Assembly (NCBI GenBank): GCA_937930305.1
Contig: CALGLE010000009.1
Span: 62,001-126,000, forward strand
Source of the DNA: an uncultured Granulosicoccaceae bacterium
GTDB lineage: Bacteria > Pseudomonadota > Gammaproteobacteria > Granulosicoccales > Granulosicoccaceae
Reading direction: 5' to 3'
Length of the DNA: 64,000 bases
Shown: in pieces, positions 56,508 through 64,000 of the stretch
How positions within the stretch are numbered: position 1 is the first letter of the stretch
How the letters are laid out: every line of letters begins with the position of its first letter
Notes under the pieces: generated by a model
Database searches by the model: none
Told to the model about the DNA's origin: nothing
What the model saw: the letters and a program-made list of their open reading frames with translations, nothing else
Made by a program: the position numbers and the translations under genes

Positions 56508-57917
56508 ATGTCCGCCAGTGACGTTTTAAAGACCATAAAAGATAACGAAGTAAAGTACGTAGACTTTCGCTTCACCGACCCACGCGGGAAAGAGCAACAC
56601 GTTTCTGTGCCGGTTAGTGATATCAACGCCGACACCTTCGAAGAAGGCAAAATGTTCGATGGCTCTTCAATCGCCGGCTGGAAAGGCATCAATGCCTCAG
56701 ACATGATTCTCATGCCCGATGCCAGCACCGCTGTCATGGATCCGTTCGCGCGATACAACCAACTCAACATTACCTGCGACATCGTTGAGCCTGACACCAT
56801 GGAAGGCTACGAGCGTGACCCGCGTTCAATCGCTAAGCGTGCCGAAGCCTATTTGAAATCAACCGGCATCGCCGACACCGCGTTCTTTGGTCCTGAGCCT
56901 GAATTCTTCGTGTTTGACGACGTTCGCTGGTCAACAGACATGAAAGGCATGAGTTACAACATTGATTCTGAAGAAGCGGCTTGGAACTCCGGCAAAAAAT
57001 TTGAGGGTGGCAACTTAGGTCACCGCCCTGGCGTCAAAGGTGGATACTTTCCCGTGCCACCGGTTGATTCACTGCACGACTTACGCGCAGAAATGTGTGA
57101 AGTTATGGCGCAGATGGGTGTTGAACCTGAAGTGCATCACCACGAAGTGGGCACCGCCGGTCAATGTGAAATCGGCACACGTTTCGACACCATGGTTAAA
57201 CGTGCGGACGGTGTACAGATCTTAAAATACGTTGTACATAATGTAGCGGCTGCCTATGGCCGTACAGCTACCTTCATGCCAAAGCCGATCGTTGGCGACA
57301 ATGGCTCAGGCATGCACGTACACCAGTCTTTATCAAAAGACGGTGAGAATATTTTCTCCGGAGATCAATACGGTGGCTTATCGGAAACCGCTTTGTACTA
57401 CATCGGTGGCATCATCAAGCATGCGCGTGCCATTAACGCTTTCGCTAACGCCTCAACCAACAGCTACAAGCGTTTGGTGCCTGGCTTCGAAGCGCCGGTT
57501 ATGTTGGCTTACTCAGCACGTAACCGGTCAGCCTCGGTTCGTATTCCATGGGTTGCCAGCCCTAAAGCACGACGCATTGAAGTCCGTTTCCCTGATCCCA
57601 CGGGCAACCCGTACACAACGTTTGCAGCCCTCATGATGGCTGGCCTTGACGGTATTCAGAACAAAATTCACCCAGGTGATGCGTCTGACAAAGATCTATA
57701 CGACTTACCTCCTGAAGAAGAAGCAGCCATTCCAAAAGTTGCCTTCTCTTTGGATCAAGCGTTAGAAGCTTTGGACAACGACCGTGAATTCTTAACTGCT
57801 GGTGGCGTGTTCTCCAACGATTCAATTGATGGTTACATCGATTTGAAGATGGAAGAAGTCACACGTTTGCGTATGTCAACTCACCCCGTTGAGTTTGACA
57901 TGTACTACAGCTGCTAA
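56508..57917 (+). CDS. glnA: Glutamine synthetase, type I
   Basis: GlnA makes glutamine from glutamate, ammonia and ATP as a dodecamer. It has 469 residues. The N-terminal [17 protein letters not shown], the ATP-binding [17 protein letters not shown], the [17 protein letters not shown] [11 protein letters not shown] and the adenylylation site Tyr in [10 protein letters not shown] are present, so it should be controlled by GlnE. The promoter has a sigma-54 site with two NtrC enhancers. A stem-loop terminator lies directly downstream, and ntrB follows, as in E. coli. Confidence 0.98.
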   Translation: MSASDVLKTIKDNEVKYVDFRFTDPRGKEQHVSVPVSDINADTFEEGKMFDGSSIAGWKGINASDMILMPDASTAVMDPFARYNQLNITCDIVEPDTMEGYERDPRSIAKRAEAYLKSTGIADTAFFGPEPEFFVFDDVRWSTDMKGMSYNIDSEEAAWNSGKKFEGGNLGHRPGVKGGYFPVPPVDSLHDLRAEMCEVMAQMGVEPEVHHHEVGTAGQCEIGTRFDTMVKRADGVQILKYVVHNVAAAYGRTATFMPKPIVGDNGSGMHVHQSLSKDGENIFSGDQYGGLSETALYYIGGIIKHARAINAFANASTNSYKRLVPGFEAPVMLAYSARNRSASVRIPWVASPKARRIEVRFPDPTGNPYTTFAALMMAGLDGIQNKIHPGDASDKDLYDLPPEEEAAIPKVAFSLDQALEALDNDREFLTAGGVFSNDSIDGYIDLKMEEVTRLRMSTHPVEFDMYYSC

Positions 57918-57934
57918 TACGCGTGTAGGAACAT

Positions 57935-57960
57935 TGGGCCTGGAAGCTTAGCCAGGCCCA
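57935..57960 (+). terminator. Stem-loop after glnA
   Basis: TGGGCCTGG (57935-57943) and CCAGGCCCA (57952-57960) form a perfect 9-bp stem with an 8-base loop. The following T-run is weak (GTGTTTAG), and a second small stem TTTAGT/ACTAAA (57964-57980) follows. It probably reduces read-through from glnA into ntrBC. Confidence 0.6.
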
Positions 57961-58086
57961 GTGTTTAGTTAATTACTAAAAGATATTTTTGAGGCGGAAT
58001 ATAGATAGCCCCATAACGGACCTCATCGTTACGTTTGTTTCATTAACTACGCTTGTTTTCGAGGAGGGATTTGTCACTGGCGAAGT

Positions 58087-59250
58087 GTGCCAGGCAACAA
58101 TCACAAAATGATGAACTCAGGTTCAACCACATCCAATACCCACACGCCGGTTTCAAACGGAGCCAACACCGCCAGGAGTCATGCGTTGGCTGATGCTAAA
58201 AACCGCGCCGCCGCACAGTTGTTAGACAACATGACCACAGCGATTGTGGCATTGGACAATGGCTTAAGGATTACTTCTCTTAATAGTTCGGCTGAACAAT
58301 TGTTTGGCATCAGTGCCAGTCGAGCCATTGGTCGGCGTCTGGCGCAGATTGTGACGATACCCGATTCCTTGTTCGCACGACTGCGCGAAGCGGTTGAACT
58401 GGGCCAACCGGTTAATGATCGCCATGTAGCCCTAGAGCCATTCGGCTTAGACCCCATATTAGTGGATTGCTCTGTCGCACCCTATATCGATGAAAATCAG
58501 TCAGATTGTCTGCTTATCGAACTCAATGCCCTAGACCGCTCCTTGCGCATCCTTAGAGATGAGGCGATGGCGGCACAACAGGAAAATGTTAAGTCGTTGC
58601 TGCGCGGTTTAGCGCATGAAATTAAAAACCCATTGGGTGGTCTTCGAGGTGCAGCCCAATTATTGGAACGCCAGCTCGATGATAAAGAACTCACCGAATA
58701 CACATCCATCATCATTCATGAAGCCGATCGCTTACAAACGTTAATAGATCGCATGTTGGGCCCCAACTCCAGACCTCGCCGAGATGAATTAAACATTCAT
58801 GAAGTCCTGGAGCATGTACGTAAAATTTCACGGGTTGGCGCCAGTGGTGGTGTGTCTGTGACCTTTGATTACGACCCCAGCATTCCAGAATTTCTAAGCG
58901 ATCGCGACAGACTGGTGCAGGTATTCTTGAATATTGCCGGTAATGCCCTGCAAGCGGTTGGCAGCGAAGGCGATGTGCAGTTCAGTTCTCGTGTGGTGAC
59001 CAACTTCACCATTGCCGGCAAGCTGCACCCATTGGTTGTGAAGGTATCCATTACTGACAATGGTCCAGGCATACCCGAATCGTTAATCGATCAAGTTTTC
59101 TACCCCATGGTAAGCGGACGAGCAGGTGGCAGCGGATTAGGTTTATCCATTGCGCAATCGATCATGGGGCAATTAGGCGGCATCGTCGAATGCCAAAGCG
59201 AACCCGGTAATACCGAATTCACGATCTTTATACCCATGGAGCTGACGTGA
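58087..59250 (+). CDS. glnL: Nitrogen regulation sensor kinase NtrB
   Basis: Cytosolic kinase of 387 residues that phosphorylates NtrC under nitrogen limitation, controlled by PII. A PAS domain (about 45-155, LDNMTTAIVALDNGLRITSL), the H-box RGLAHEIKNPLGGLRGAAQL, the N-box NIAGNALQAV and the G2 motif GGSGLGLSIAQ are present. The start is uncertain: GTG 58087 gives the longest frame, ATG 58108 is another. The strong ribosome-like sequence GAGGAGGG (58061-58068) is 19 bases before GTG 58087. The ORF overlaps ntrC by 4 bases. Confidence 0.94.
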   Translation: MPGNNHKMMNSGSTTSNTHTPVSNGANTARSHALADAKNRAAAQLLDNMTTAIVALDNGLRITSLNSSAEQLFGISASRAIGRRLAQIVTIPDSLFARLREAVELGQPVNDRHVALEPFGLDPILVDCSVAPYIDENQSDCLLIELNALDRSLRILRDEAMAAQQENVKSLLRGLAHEIKNPLGGLRGAAQLLERQLDDKELTEYTSIIIHEADRLQTLIDRMLGPNSRPRRDELNIHEVLEHVRKISRVGASGGVSVTFDYDPSIPEFLSDRDRLVQVFLNIAGNALQAVGSEGDVQFSSRVVTNFTIAGKLHPLVVKVSITDNGPGIPESLIDQVFYPMVSGRAGGSGLGLSIAQSIMGQLGGIVECQSEPGNTEFTIFIPMELT

Positions 59251-60701
59251 ACGACGAATACGTTTGGGTAATTGACGACGATCGCTCCATTCGATGGGTG
59301 CTTGAGAAAGCGTTCAAACAAGCCAACATGCAAGTCACCTGTTTCGAATCAGCCGACGAAGCGTTAGAAATGGTTCGCGCCAACGCCATTCCACCCGACG
59401 CCATCATCAGCGACATTCGCATGCCGGGCTCTGATGGCCTGGCCTTGTTGAAACAACTAAAGCAACAACAAACCGACACGCCCGTTCTAATCATGACCGC
59501 GTTCTCTGATTTGGATAGCACCGTATCAGCCATTGAAGGCGGCGCTTACGAATACATTCCTAAGCCCTTCGATGTGGATGATGTGATTGCCAAAACGCGC
59601 CGTGCGTGTCAATCCCACCGAGAAAAACGAACGAACGGTCAAACTGCTGTCTCCTCATCGACCGTTCAGAGTGAGAAGTCAACCAACGGCGAATTTAACG
59701 TGGAGGCAGCCCCCGTATTGTTAGGCGATTCCGCAGCCATGCAAGATGTATTTAAAGCCATTGGGCGCTTGTCACGGTCAAAAACCACCGTGCTGGTCAA
59801 TGGGGAATCTGGCACCGGTAAGGAACTTATTGCCAGAGCCTTGCATAAACACAGCCCAAGAGCAGAACAACCGTTTGTGGCATTGAACATGGCCGCCATT
59901 CCCCATGACTTAATGGAATCGGAACTGTTTGGCCACGAAAAAGGTGCGTTCACTGGCGCGCAAAGCACCCGTATTGGTCGCTTCGAGCAAGCCGACAGCG
60001 GCACCCTGTTCTTAGATGAAATTGGCGATATGCCGGCAGCCCTGCAAACACGGTTACTGCGCGTGTTGTCGAATGGGGAGTTCTATCGCGTTGGCGGACA
60101 CACGCCCATACAAGTGGATGTGCGCATCGTGGCCGCTACCCATCAAAATCTACAGGCTTTGGTGGAAGACAACCGGTTTCGAGAAGATTTGTTTCATCGT
60201 TTGAATGTGATTCGCATCGAAGCCCCTCCGCTGCGTGACCGACAGGAAGATATTCCGCAATTGATGGAGCATTTTCTGGAACAGGCAGCACTAGAGCTGA
60301 GTGAAAATACCAAAACCATGTCAACATCCTTCAAGCGGCACATTGCCAGCTTGCCGTGGCCGGGTAATGTCAGGGAGCTGCAAAACACCGCTCACTGGCT
60401 GACCGTGATGACCACCGAGCAGGAATTGTCGATTGAACACCTGCCAGTGGATTCTGCGAAAGTTCCTGACAATGGCGAGGAAGCTTGGGAAATTAATTTT
60501 AAGCATTGGGCCACACGTTTGCTGGCCAGCGGTGAATCGGATCTGCTGGGCAAGGCCGTGCCCACCATGGAACGCATATTGATTCAATGCGCCTTGAACC
60601 AAACCGATGACCGCAAACAAGAGGCGGCAAAACTCTTGGGCTGGGGCCGAAACACCTTAACGCGTAAGATAAAAGACCTAGGGCTTAACCTCGACACCTA
60701 A
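59247..60701 (+). CDS. glnG: Nitrogen regulation response regulator NtrC
   Basis: Sigma-54 activator of 484 residues. The receiver domain has the phospho-Asp in AIISDIRMPGSDG. The AAA+ domain carries Walker A GESGTGKELIARALH, the sigma-54 contact loop GAFTGAQ and Walker B TLFLDEIGDM. The C-terminus is a Fis-type helix-turn-helix (KQEAAKLLGWGRNTLTRKI). It should bind the two sites before glnA. The start is GTG 59247, overlapping ntrB. A linker after the receiver (about 125-160) is Ser/Thr/Asn-rich. The HAD gene follows after 12 bases. Confidence 0.97.
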   Translation: MNDEYVWVIDDDRSIRWVLEKAFKQANMQVTCFESADEALEMVRANAIPPDAIISDIRMPGSDGLALLKQLKQQQTDTPVLIMTAFSDLDSTVSAIEGGAYEYIPKPFDVDDVIAKTRRACQSHREKRTNGQTAVSSSTVQSEKSTNGEFNVEAAPVLLGDSAAMQDVFKAIGRLSRSKTTVLVNGESGTGKELIARALHKHSPRAEQPFVALNMAAIPHDLMESELFGHEKGAFTGAQSTRIGRFEQADSGTLFLDEIGDMPAALQTRLLRVLSNGEFYRVGGHTPIQVDVRIVAATHQNLQALVEDNRFREDLFHRLNVIRIEAPPLRDRQEDIPQLMEHFLEQAALELSENTKTMSTSFKRHIASLPWPGNVRELQNTAHWLTVMTTEQELSIEHLPVDSAKVPDNGEEAWEINFKHWATRLLASGESDLLGKAVPTMERILIQCALNQTDDRKQEAAKLLGWGRNTLTRKIKDLGLNLDT

Positions 60702-60713
60702 GGATCTGACACG

Positions 60714-61373
60714 ATGCCTATTTCGGCCATCTTATTTGACATGGATGGGCTGCTGATTGACTCTGAAAGAGTCTCAGCGCAAGCGTTTATTGAAACCGCT
60801 GAAAGTTACGGGCTGAGCGATGTGTATGATTTGTTCTTGTCACTTGTAGGCACCAACGAAGCTGCGCATGTCATCAAGCTAGAAGAAGAATTGGGTGATC
60901 AGCTGGACTCCCATCAGTTTCGTATAGATTGGGTGGATCGATATCAAGCATCACTAGCCCAAGGCGTACCGCCCTTGTTACCTGGCGTAAAAGAGACTCT
61001 GAATGCACTGCAAGCACATAACATCCCGTGCGCCGTGGCCACCTCTTCTCACGTAGACACGGCCGAACATAAACTAAGTAGCAATGGCATTCGTGATTAC
61101 TTTCTCACCATCACTGGTGGCAACCACGTAGAAATTAGCAAACCCAATCCCGAAATCTATTTAAAAGCGGCTGCCTCTATTCAAGCGAACCCTGCAACCA
61201 CCTGCGCCCTGGAAGATTCAGAAAACGGAGTAAAAGCTGGCGTGGCAGCGGGTATGCAGGTGATTCAAATTCCGAATCTGGTGCCACCTTCTGAAGAGTT
61301 ATTGAAGTTAAAGCACACCGTTTGCGGTGATATGACTGAAGCCTGGGCATACATCAAACCACGCATCGGCTGA
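60714..61373 (+). CDS. HAD-family phosphatase (beta-phosphoglucomutase-like)
   Basis: Soluble HAD hydrolase, 219 residues, subfamily IA with a helical cap. Motif I is ILFDMDGLLIDSE (nucleophile Asp), motif II CAVATSSHVDTAEH and motif III/IV region SKPNPEIYLKAA...CALEDSENGVKAG. It resembles sugar-phosphate phosphatases such as E. coli HxpB/YniC or beta-phosphoglucomutases. The sugar cannot be told. It starts 12 bases after ntrC and may be in the same transcript. The next gene is convergent. Confidence 0.88.
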   Translation: MPISAILFDMDGLLIDSERVSAQAFIETAESYGLSDVYDLFLSLVGTNEAAHVIKLEEELGDQLDSHQFRIDWVDRYQASLAQGVPPLLPGVKETLNALQAHNIPCAVATSSHVDTAEHKLSSNGIRDYFLTITGGNHVEISKPNPEIYLKAAASIQANPATTCALEDSENGVKAGVAAGMQVIQIPNLVPPSEELLKLKHTVCGDMTEAWAYIKPRIG

Positions 61374-61396
61374 TTTGTGCTTTTGCATTATGCCGT

Positions 61397-62014
61397 TCAC
61401 TGGGCATGAACCGCTTCCCAGTCCTGCATCGTATCCACATCAACAACAAATGCATCCACATCAAACGTTTTAAACACCACTGAATTCGATTCAGACTGTT
61501 GAGCCGAATCAATAAACTGCCGCGGTGGTGTTTGTGTTTTAACCAACGATGCAGCAACTTCGCCTGAAAATATAACCGGGTTGCCGCGTTGCCCGTTAAC
61601 CATTGGCACAAGTACAGAGCAGGCGCTAATTTCTTGTTGTTCAAAAAAGGCACTCTGCAACTGCGCAAGATGTTCAGGCAACAACAACGGTTGATCACTC
61701 AAACAGATCATCACCGCATCCGCATCGGTCGGTAGTCTACTTAGCCCAGATAAAACCGAAGATGCCTGACCGCTGGTATGCGCTTCATTAACTACCAACT
61801 GCACAGGCAAGTCAGCCAACGCTTGCGCAACCGCTTCTTGTTCGTACCCTAAAACGACGTAGCATTCTGTAACACCCGATTGAACAACGGTCAGGGCCGC
61901 CTGGCGCACTAAGGGTTTTCCATTAAATTCCAGCAGCAGTTTATTGGCGTCGCCCATGCGCTGCGAAGAACCCGCTGCCAGCAATACCGCATAGACAACA
62001 CTCAAGGGGTGCAA
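61397..62014 (-). CDS. MocA-like molybdenum-cofactor nucleotidyltransferase
   Basis: Nucleotidyltransferase of 205 residues with a Rossmann-like GT-A fold. The NTP-binding motif is AVLLAAGSSQRMGDANKLLL, followed by GKPLVRQA, and the metal site region is AVMICLSDQPLL. The closest well-known members are MocA (CTP: molybdopterin cytidylyltransferase) and purine-catabolism partners; which nucleotide is used is uncertain. There is no xanthine dehydrogenase or other molybdoenzyme gene in the window. It is convergent with the HAD gene and 18 bases past the pseudopilin gene's stop. Confidence 0.85.
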   Translation of the reverse strand: MHPLSVVYAVLLAAGSSQRMGDANKLLLEFNGKPLVRQAALTVVQSGVTECYVVLGYEQEAVAQALADLPVQLVVNEAHTSGQASSVLSGLSRLPTDADAVMICLSDQPLLLPEHLAQLQSAFFEQQEISACSVLVPMVNGQRGNPVIFSGEVAASLVKTQTPPRQFIDSAQQSESNSVVFKTFDVDAFVVDVDTMQDWEAVHAQ

Positions 62015-62032
62015 CCACTTAGCGGATGACGA

Positions 62033-62713
62033 CTAATCGCGCAACACACCCGCACAATTGGAGTGCCCAGTGGACACATCCCATTCCGCATTACGAGTGC
62101 AGGAGCCTTGATAGTTTCGGTGCACACGGAAACGTCCTGAGGTGGGTAAGCCATCATCGAGTTTGCGATCTAATTCGGCGAGTATGCCTACTGGAATTTG
62201 ATCGCCAGTAAAAATTTCATGCGATGGGCTAATCACATCAGCGGCCTGCGCGCTGTAGCTAATTTTATAAAACCCGTTGAAGGGGTTTTTGGGACAGGTA
62301 CCTGGCGCGCAATCGACATCGGAAGCTGAACCCACAGCCGCTTGCTCACCATCGAAGTTACCGTTTATGAAACCGGCTAACGACAGTTGTTGCCAAACAC
62401 CCGCGCGTTCAGCGCTGCCGTCTAATTTTCCATTCCCATTGCCGGATACAGCGGCACTGTCTATTTGTGTGCCAGCAGATTGAAAATCCCCCGGCAGTGC
62501 TCGGTAGCGATCTTGAAAGGAATACCAGGCGGTACGAATACCAGAGACTTCCGTGGCCATCGATCGCACACGAGCGCTATCGATTAATGCTTGACCTTTG
62601 AACACCCCAGCCAACATGAGCCCAACAATCACCAACACAATGGCAATTTCTACTAACGTAAAACCTTCTGAACGGCGAGTGATGGTTTTTTTAGGCATGG
62701 CAATAAAACGCAT
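62033..62713 (-). CDS. Prepilin-type N-terminal cleavage/methylation (pseudopilin) protein
   Basis: Protein of 226 residues with the type IV prepilin signal: basic leader (MRFIAMPKKTITRRSEG), cleavage after Gly before FTLVEIAIVLVIVG, Glu5 present, then a hydrophobic helix continuing to about residue 46. The rest is a Cys-containing globular domain (DCAPGTCP and SCTRNAEWD), which resembles major/minor pilin-like or type II secretion pseudopilins. ATG 62713 is supported by GGGAGGTG upstream; Met 6 is the alternative. It stands apart from the pil operon and has no pilin partners here. It may be exported by the same type IV system that uses PilQ (inference). Confidence 0.85.
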   Translation of the reverse strand: MRFIAMPKKTITRRSEGFTLVEIAIVLVIVGLMLAGVFKGQALIDSARVRSMATEVSGIRTAWYSFQDRYRALPGDFQSAGTQIDSAAVSGNGNGKLDGSAERAGVWQQLSLAGFINGNFDGEQAAVGSASDVDCAPGTCPKNPFNGFYKISYSAQAADVISPSHEIFTGDQIPVGILAELDRKLDDGLPTSGRFRVHRNYQGSCTRNAEWDVSTGHSNCAGVLRD

Positions 62714-62844
62714 AGGAACACCTCCCTGTATAACAATGCGTGTGGATTATCGTTAAAACGTTCGCCAGCATAAAACAAGCACAGGCAGTTTCGCAAGCGA
62801 TCTTATGGGTTAATTGCTGACCTCACAATGAACAGGAAATGAGC

Positions 62845-63633
62845 TTACTTTGGTATCACACCCAACCGTGACCAACGCACCCCGTCTTCACCTCGGGACC
62901 ACACAATTTGTCGGACCTTTCCTACTACGGACGTTAAATCGATGGCCCCGAATGAGCGCGAATCCAAACTCATGCCTCGGTTGTCGCCCATAACAAACAT
63001 GTGACCGGCTGGCACGGTCAGAGCTTCCTTACCCGGGATCGGATCTCCCTCAAGTGCCACCACACGCTTTACCCACATCACACCCGGCATCTTAGGGCTA
63101 TGAAACACCACCATATCCCCTTTAGTAACCGGCTTCGAGCACGTTGCACACCCGACACGCATATCCGCAAAAAACACATCCCCTTTCATCAACGTTGGCT
63201 CCATGCTGCCTGACGGAATGTGAAACGCGCGAACCCAATGGTCTCGCACAAAATAGGTCGCGCCATAAACCGCAGTATTAATCAGCAAAAACATCAATAC
63301 ATACACCCCAATTTTTTGCCATTCCAATAATCGGTAGTTGGGTAATTGTTTCGCTGTCCGCCACGCCTGCCAATGACTTAATAACCAAACAATTAAAAAG
63401 GCGAACCATAGAACAGCCAAAGCGGGTACCACCGCTGAGGCGGGAAGAACCAACGCCACTAACGCCGTCATGGGCCCCGCTATCGCCAACAAAAGCAAGC
63501 CATAGCACAAACCCCGATGCCATTGACCGTTATAAAACTGGCCCAAGCCAAAGGCGGACAGCGATAACACCACTGCTAACCAGCCTTTGCGCGGTGCAAT
63601 CGGTTCATCCAGATTCATAGTTGTCTGATTCAT
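62845..63633 (-). CDS. lepB: Signal peptidase I
   Basis: Membrane protein of 262 residues that cuts signal peptides. An N-terminal region with about four helices (residues 16-130, GWLAVVLSLSAFGLGQFYNG) precedes the catalytic part. The nucleophile Ser lies in IPSGSMEPTLMKGD, the general-base Lys in VKRVVALEGDPI and the C-terminal box in FVMGDNRGMSLDSRSFG. The extra N-terminal helices are unlike E. coli LepB and resemble a TM2-type domain. It is probably an additional peptidase beside the main LepB. It lies upstream of the pseudopilin on the same strand and downstream of the sigma/small-protein pair. Confidence 0.92.
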   Translation of the reverse strand: MNQTTMNLDEPIAPRKGWLAVVLSLSAFGLGQFYNGQWHRGLCYGLLLLAIAGPMTALVALVLPASAVVPALAVLWFAFLIVWLLSHWQAWRTAKQLPNYRLLEWQKIGVYVLMFLLINTAVYGATYFVRDHWVRAFHIPSGSMEPTLMKGDVFFADMRVGCATCSKPVTKGDMVVFHSPKMPGVMWVKRVVALEGDPIPGKEALTVPAGHMFVMGDNRGMSLDSRSFGAIDLTSVVGKVRQIVWSRGEDGVRWSRLGVIPK

Positions 63634-63660
63634 AGTCCGTTTCCTTCACGCAACTGCGGT

Positions 63661-63894
63661 TCAACTAAAGGCGCCTACAAAGTACATCCCAAATAATATG
63701 CGCATCGCTTGAGCTACGCCCACACCAACACCGGTGACTAACGCTAAGCCGCGCAGAATATGTAGGTACAAGGGTGTGCTCACCGCGATGGCTTCTGCTT
63801 CGATTCGAGCCATAACGGAACGCTCAAACCCTTGCGGTGGTTTAGCAAAGCCTTCGCTTAATAAATCATCGACTTCTTTAGGTGATAAAGTCAT
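63661..63894 (-). CDS. Small membrane protein next to a sigma factor gene
   Basis: Protein of 77 residues from ATG 63894 (opening MTLSPKEVDDLLSEGFAKPP). It has an acidic N-terminal region followed by one hydrophobic helix near the C-terminus (about 45-70, LHILRGLALVTGVGVGVAQA). ATG 63894 overlaps the stop of the partial sigma-factor gene (ATGA), so they are coupled. The size, topology and coupling suggest an anti-sigma-like protein, but no ZAS zinc motif is visible. Longer frame upstream belongs to the sigma gene in another frame. lepB follows after 27 bases. Confidence 0.7.
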   Translation of the reverse strand: MTLSPKEVDDLLSEGFAKPPQGFERSVMARIEAEAIAVSTPLYLHILRGLALVTGVGVGVAQAMRILFGMYFVGAFS

Positions 63895-64000
63895 TCGGGT
63901 ATCTCCAACAAGTGCGTAAGACGTGTTCGTGCACGGCTCACGCGAGTTCGGTAGGTGCCAGGCTCGCACTCTAAAATGATCGCAGCCTCTGTTGACGATA
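63891..64000 (-). CDS. RNA polymerase sigma factor (ECF type), 3' end only
   Basis: The window end contains the last 36 codons of a minus-strand gene. They read SSTEAAIILECEPGTYRTRV followed by SRARTRLTHLLEIPE, the region 4 helix-turn-helix end of sigma-70 family ECF factors (compare the usual AAxxLxxPxGTVxSRLxRARxxL pattern). The stop TGA at 63893-63891 overlaps the start of the small membrane protein. The rest of the gene is beyond the window. The assignment as ECF type is likely but based on a short fragment. Confidence 0.8.
   Translation of the reverse strand, partial: SSTEAAIILECEPGTYRTRVSRARTRLTHLLEIPE

Overview
The window looks like the chromosome of a free-living, probably aquatic, Gram-negative gammaproteobacterium of moderate GC. 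Support comes from a type IV pilus assembly operon (pilMNOPQ) next to a class A PBP, an aroK-aroB-damX-gltB string, two-subunit glycyl-tRNA synthetase, glnA-ntrB-ntrC with a sigma-54 promoter, trmB, tcdA, gmhB and many lipoproteins with lipoboxes. The species cannot be named from the sequence. No tRNA, rRNA, CRISPR array, IS element or prophage was seen.

Layout. 1-4.3 kb: tsaD (cut by the window start), rpsU, yqeY-like gene, gltD and hemE. 4.3-14.2 kb: an accessory block with a GT4 glycosyltransferase, two large secreted LruC/GEVED-domain paralogues flanking a small lipoprotein, a SplB-like radical SAM protein with a candidate LexA box, and a LysR/NTF2-like divergent pair. 14.2-30.3 kb: PBP1a divergent from pilMNOPQ, then aroK, aroB, damX-like and gltB. 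30.4-34.3 kb: dnaG, rsmE, a LEA14-like lipoprotein and a sirtuin. 34.3-39.7 kb: a tight five-gene minus-strand signalling operon (coiled-coil protein, one-TM protein, Ras-like small GTPase, multi-domain histidine kinase, response regulator) with a divergent single-domain response regulator. 39.7-56.1 kb: housekeeping and metabolic genes (CinA-type domain protein, tcdA, trmB, SLC13 permease, metA-like, P-loop protein, ypfJ, TatD, TauE/SafE, DUF1801, outer-membrane protein, hydroxyacid dehydrogenase, plsC, gmhB, glyS, glyQ). 56.1-61.4 kb: nitrogen regulation (two NtrC sites, sigma-54 promoter, glnA, ntrB, ntrC) and a HAD phosphatase. 61.4-64 kb: MocA-like nucleotidyltransferase, a pseudopilin, signal peptidase I, a small membrane protein and the 3' end of a sigma factor gene.

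Two things stand out. First, gene order suggests a reciprocal exchange between two ancient operons: gltD-hemE now follows rpsU-yqeY, where dnaG normally sits, while dnaG follows gltB, where gltD normally sits. The segment between these junctions (about 1.79-30.35 kb) reads as a circular permutation of the usual ponA-pilMNOPQ-aroKB-damX-gltB-gltD-hemE order inserted into the rpsU-dnaG operon. Second, the 34.3-39.0 kb operon couples two-component signalling to a small GTPase and a membrane protein with a roadblock/longin-like cytoplasmic domain. It is the best candidate here for a poorly described system.

The nitrogen genes form a circuit: NtrB/NtrC should activate the sigma-54 promoter of glnA, and glutamine feeds GltB/GltD. 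The pil genes, the shikimate genes and PBP1a keep their usual neighbourhood.
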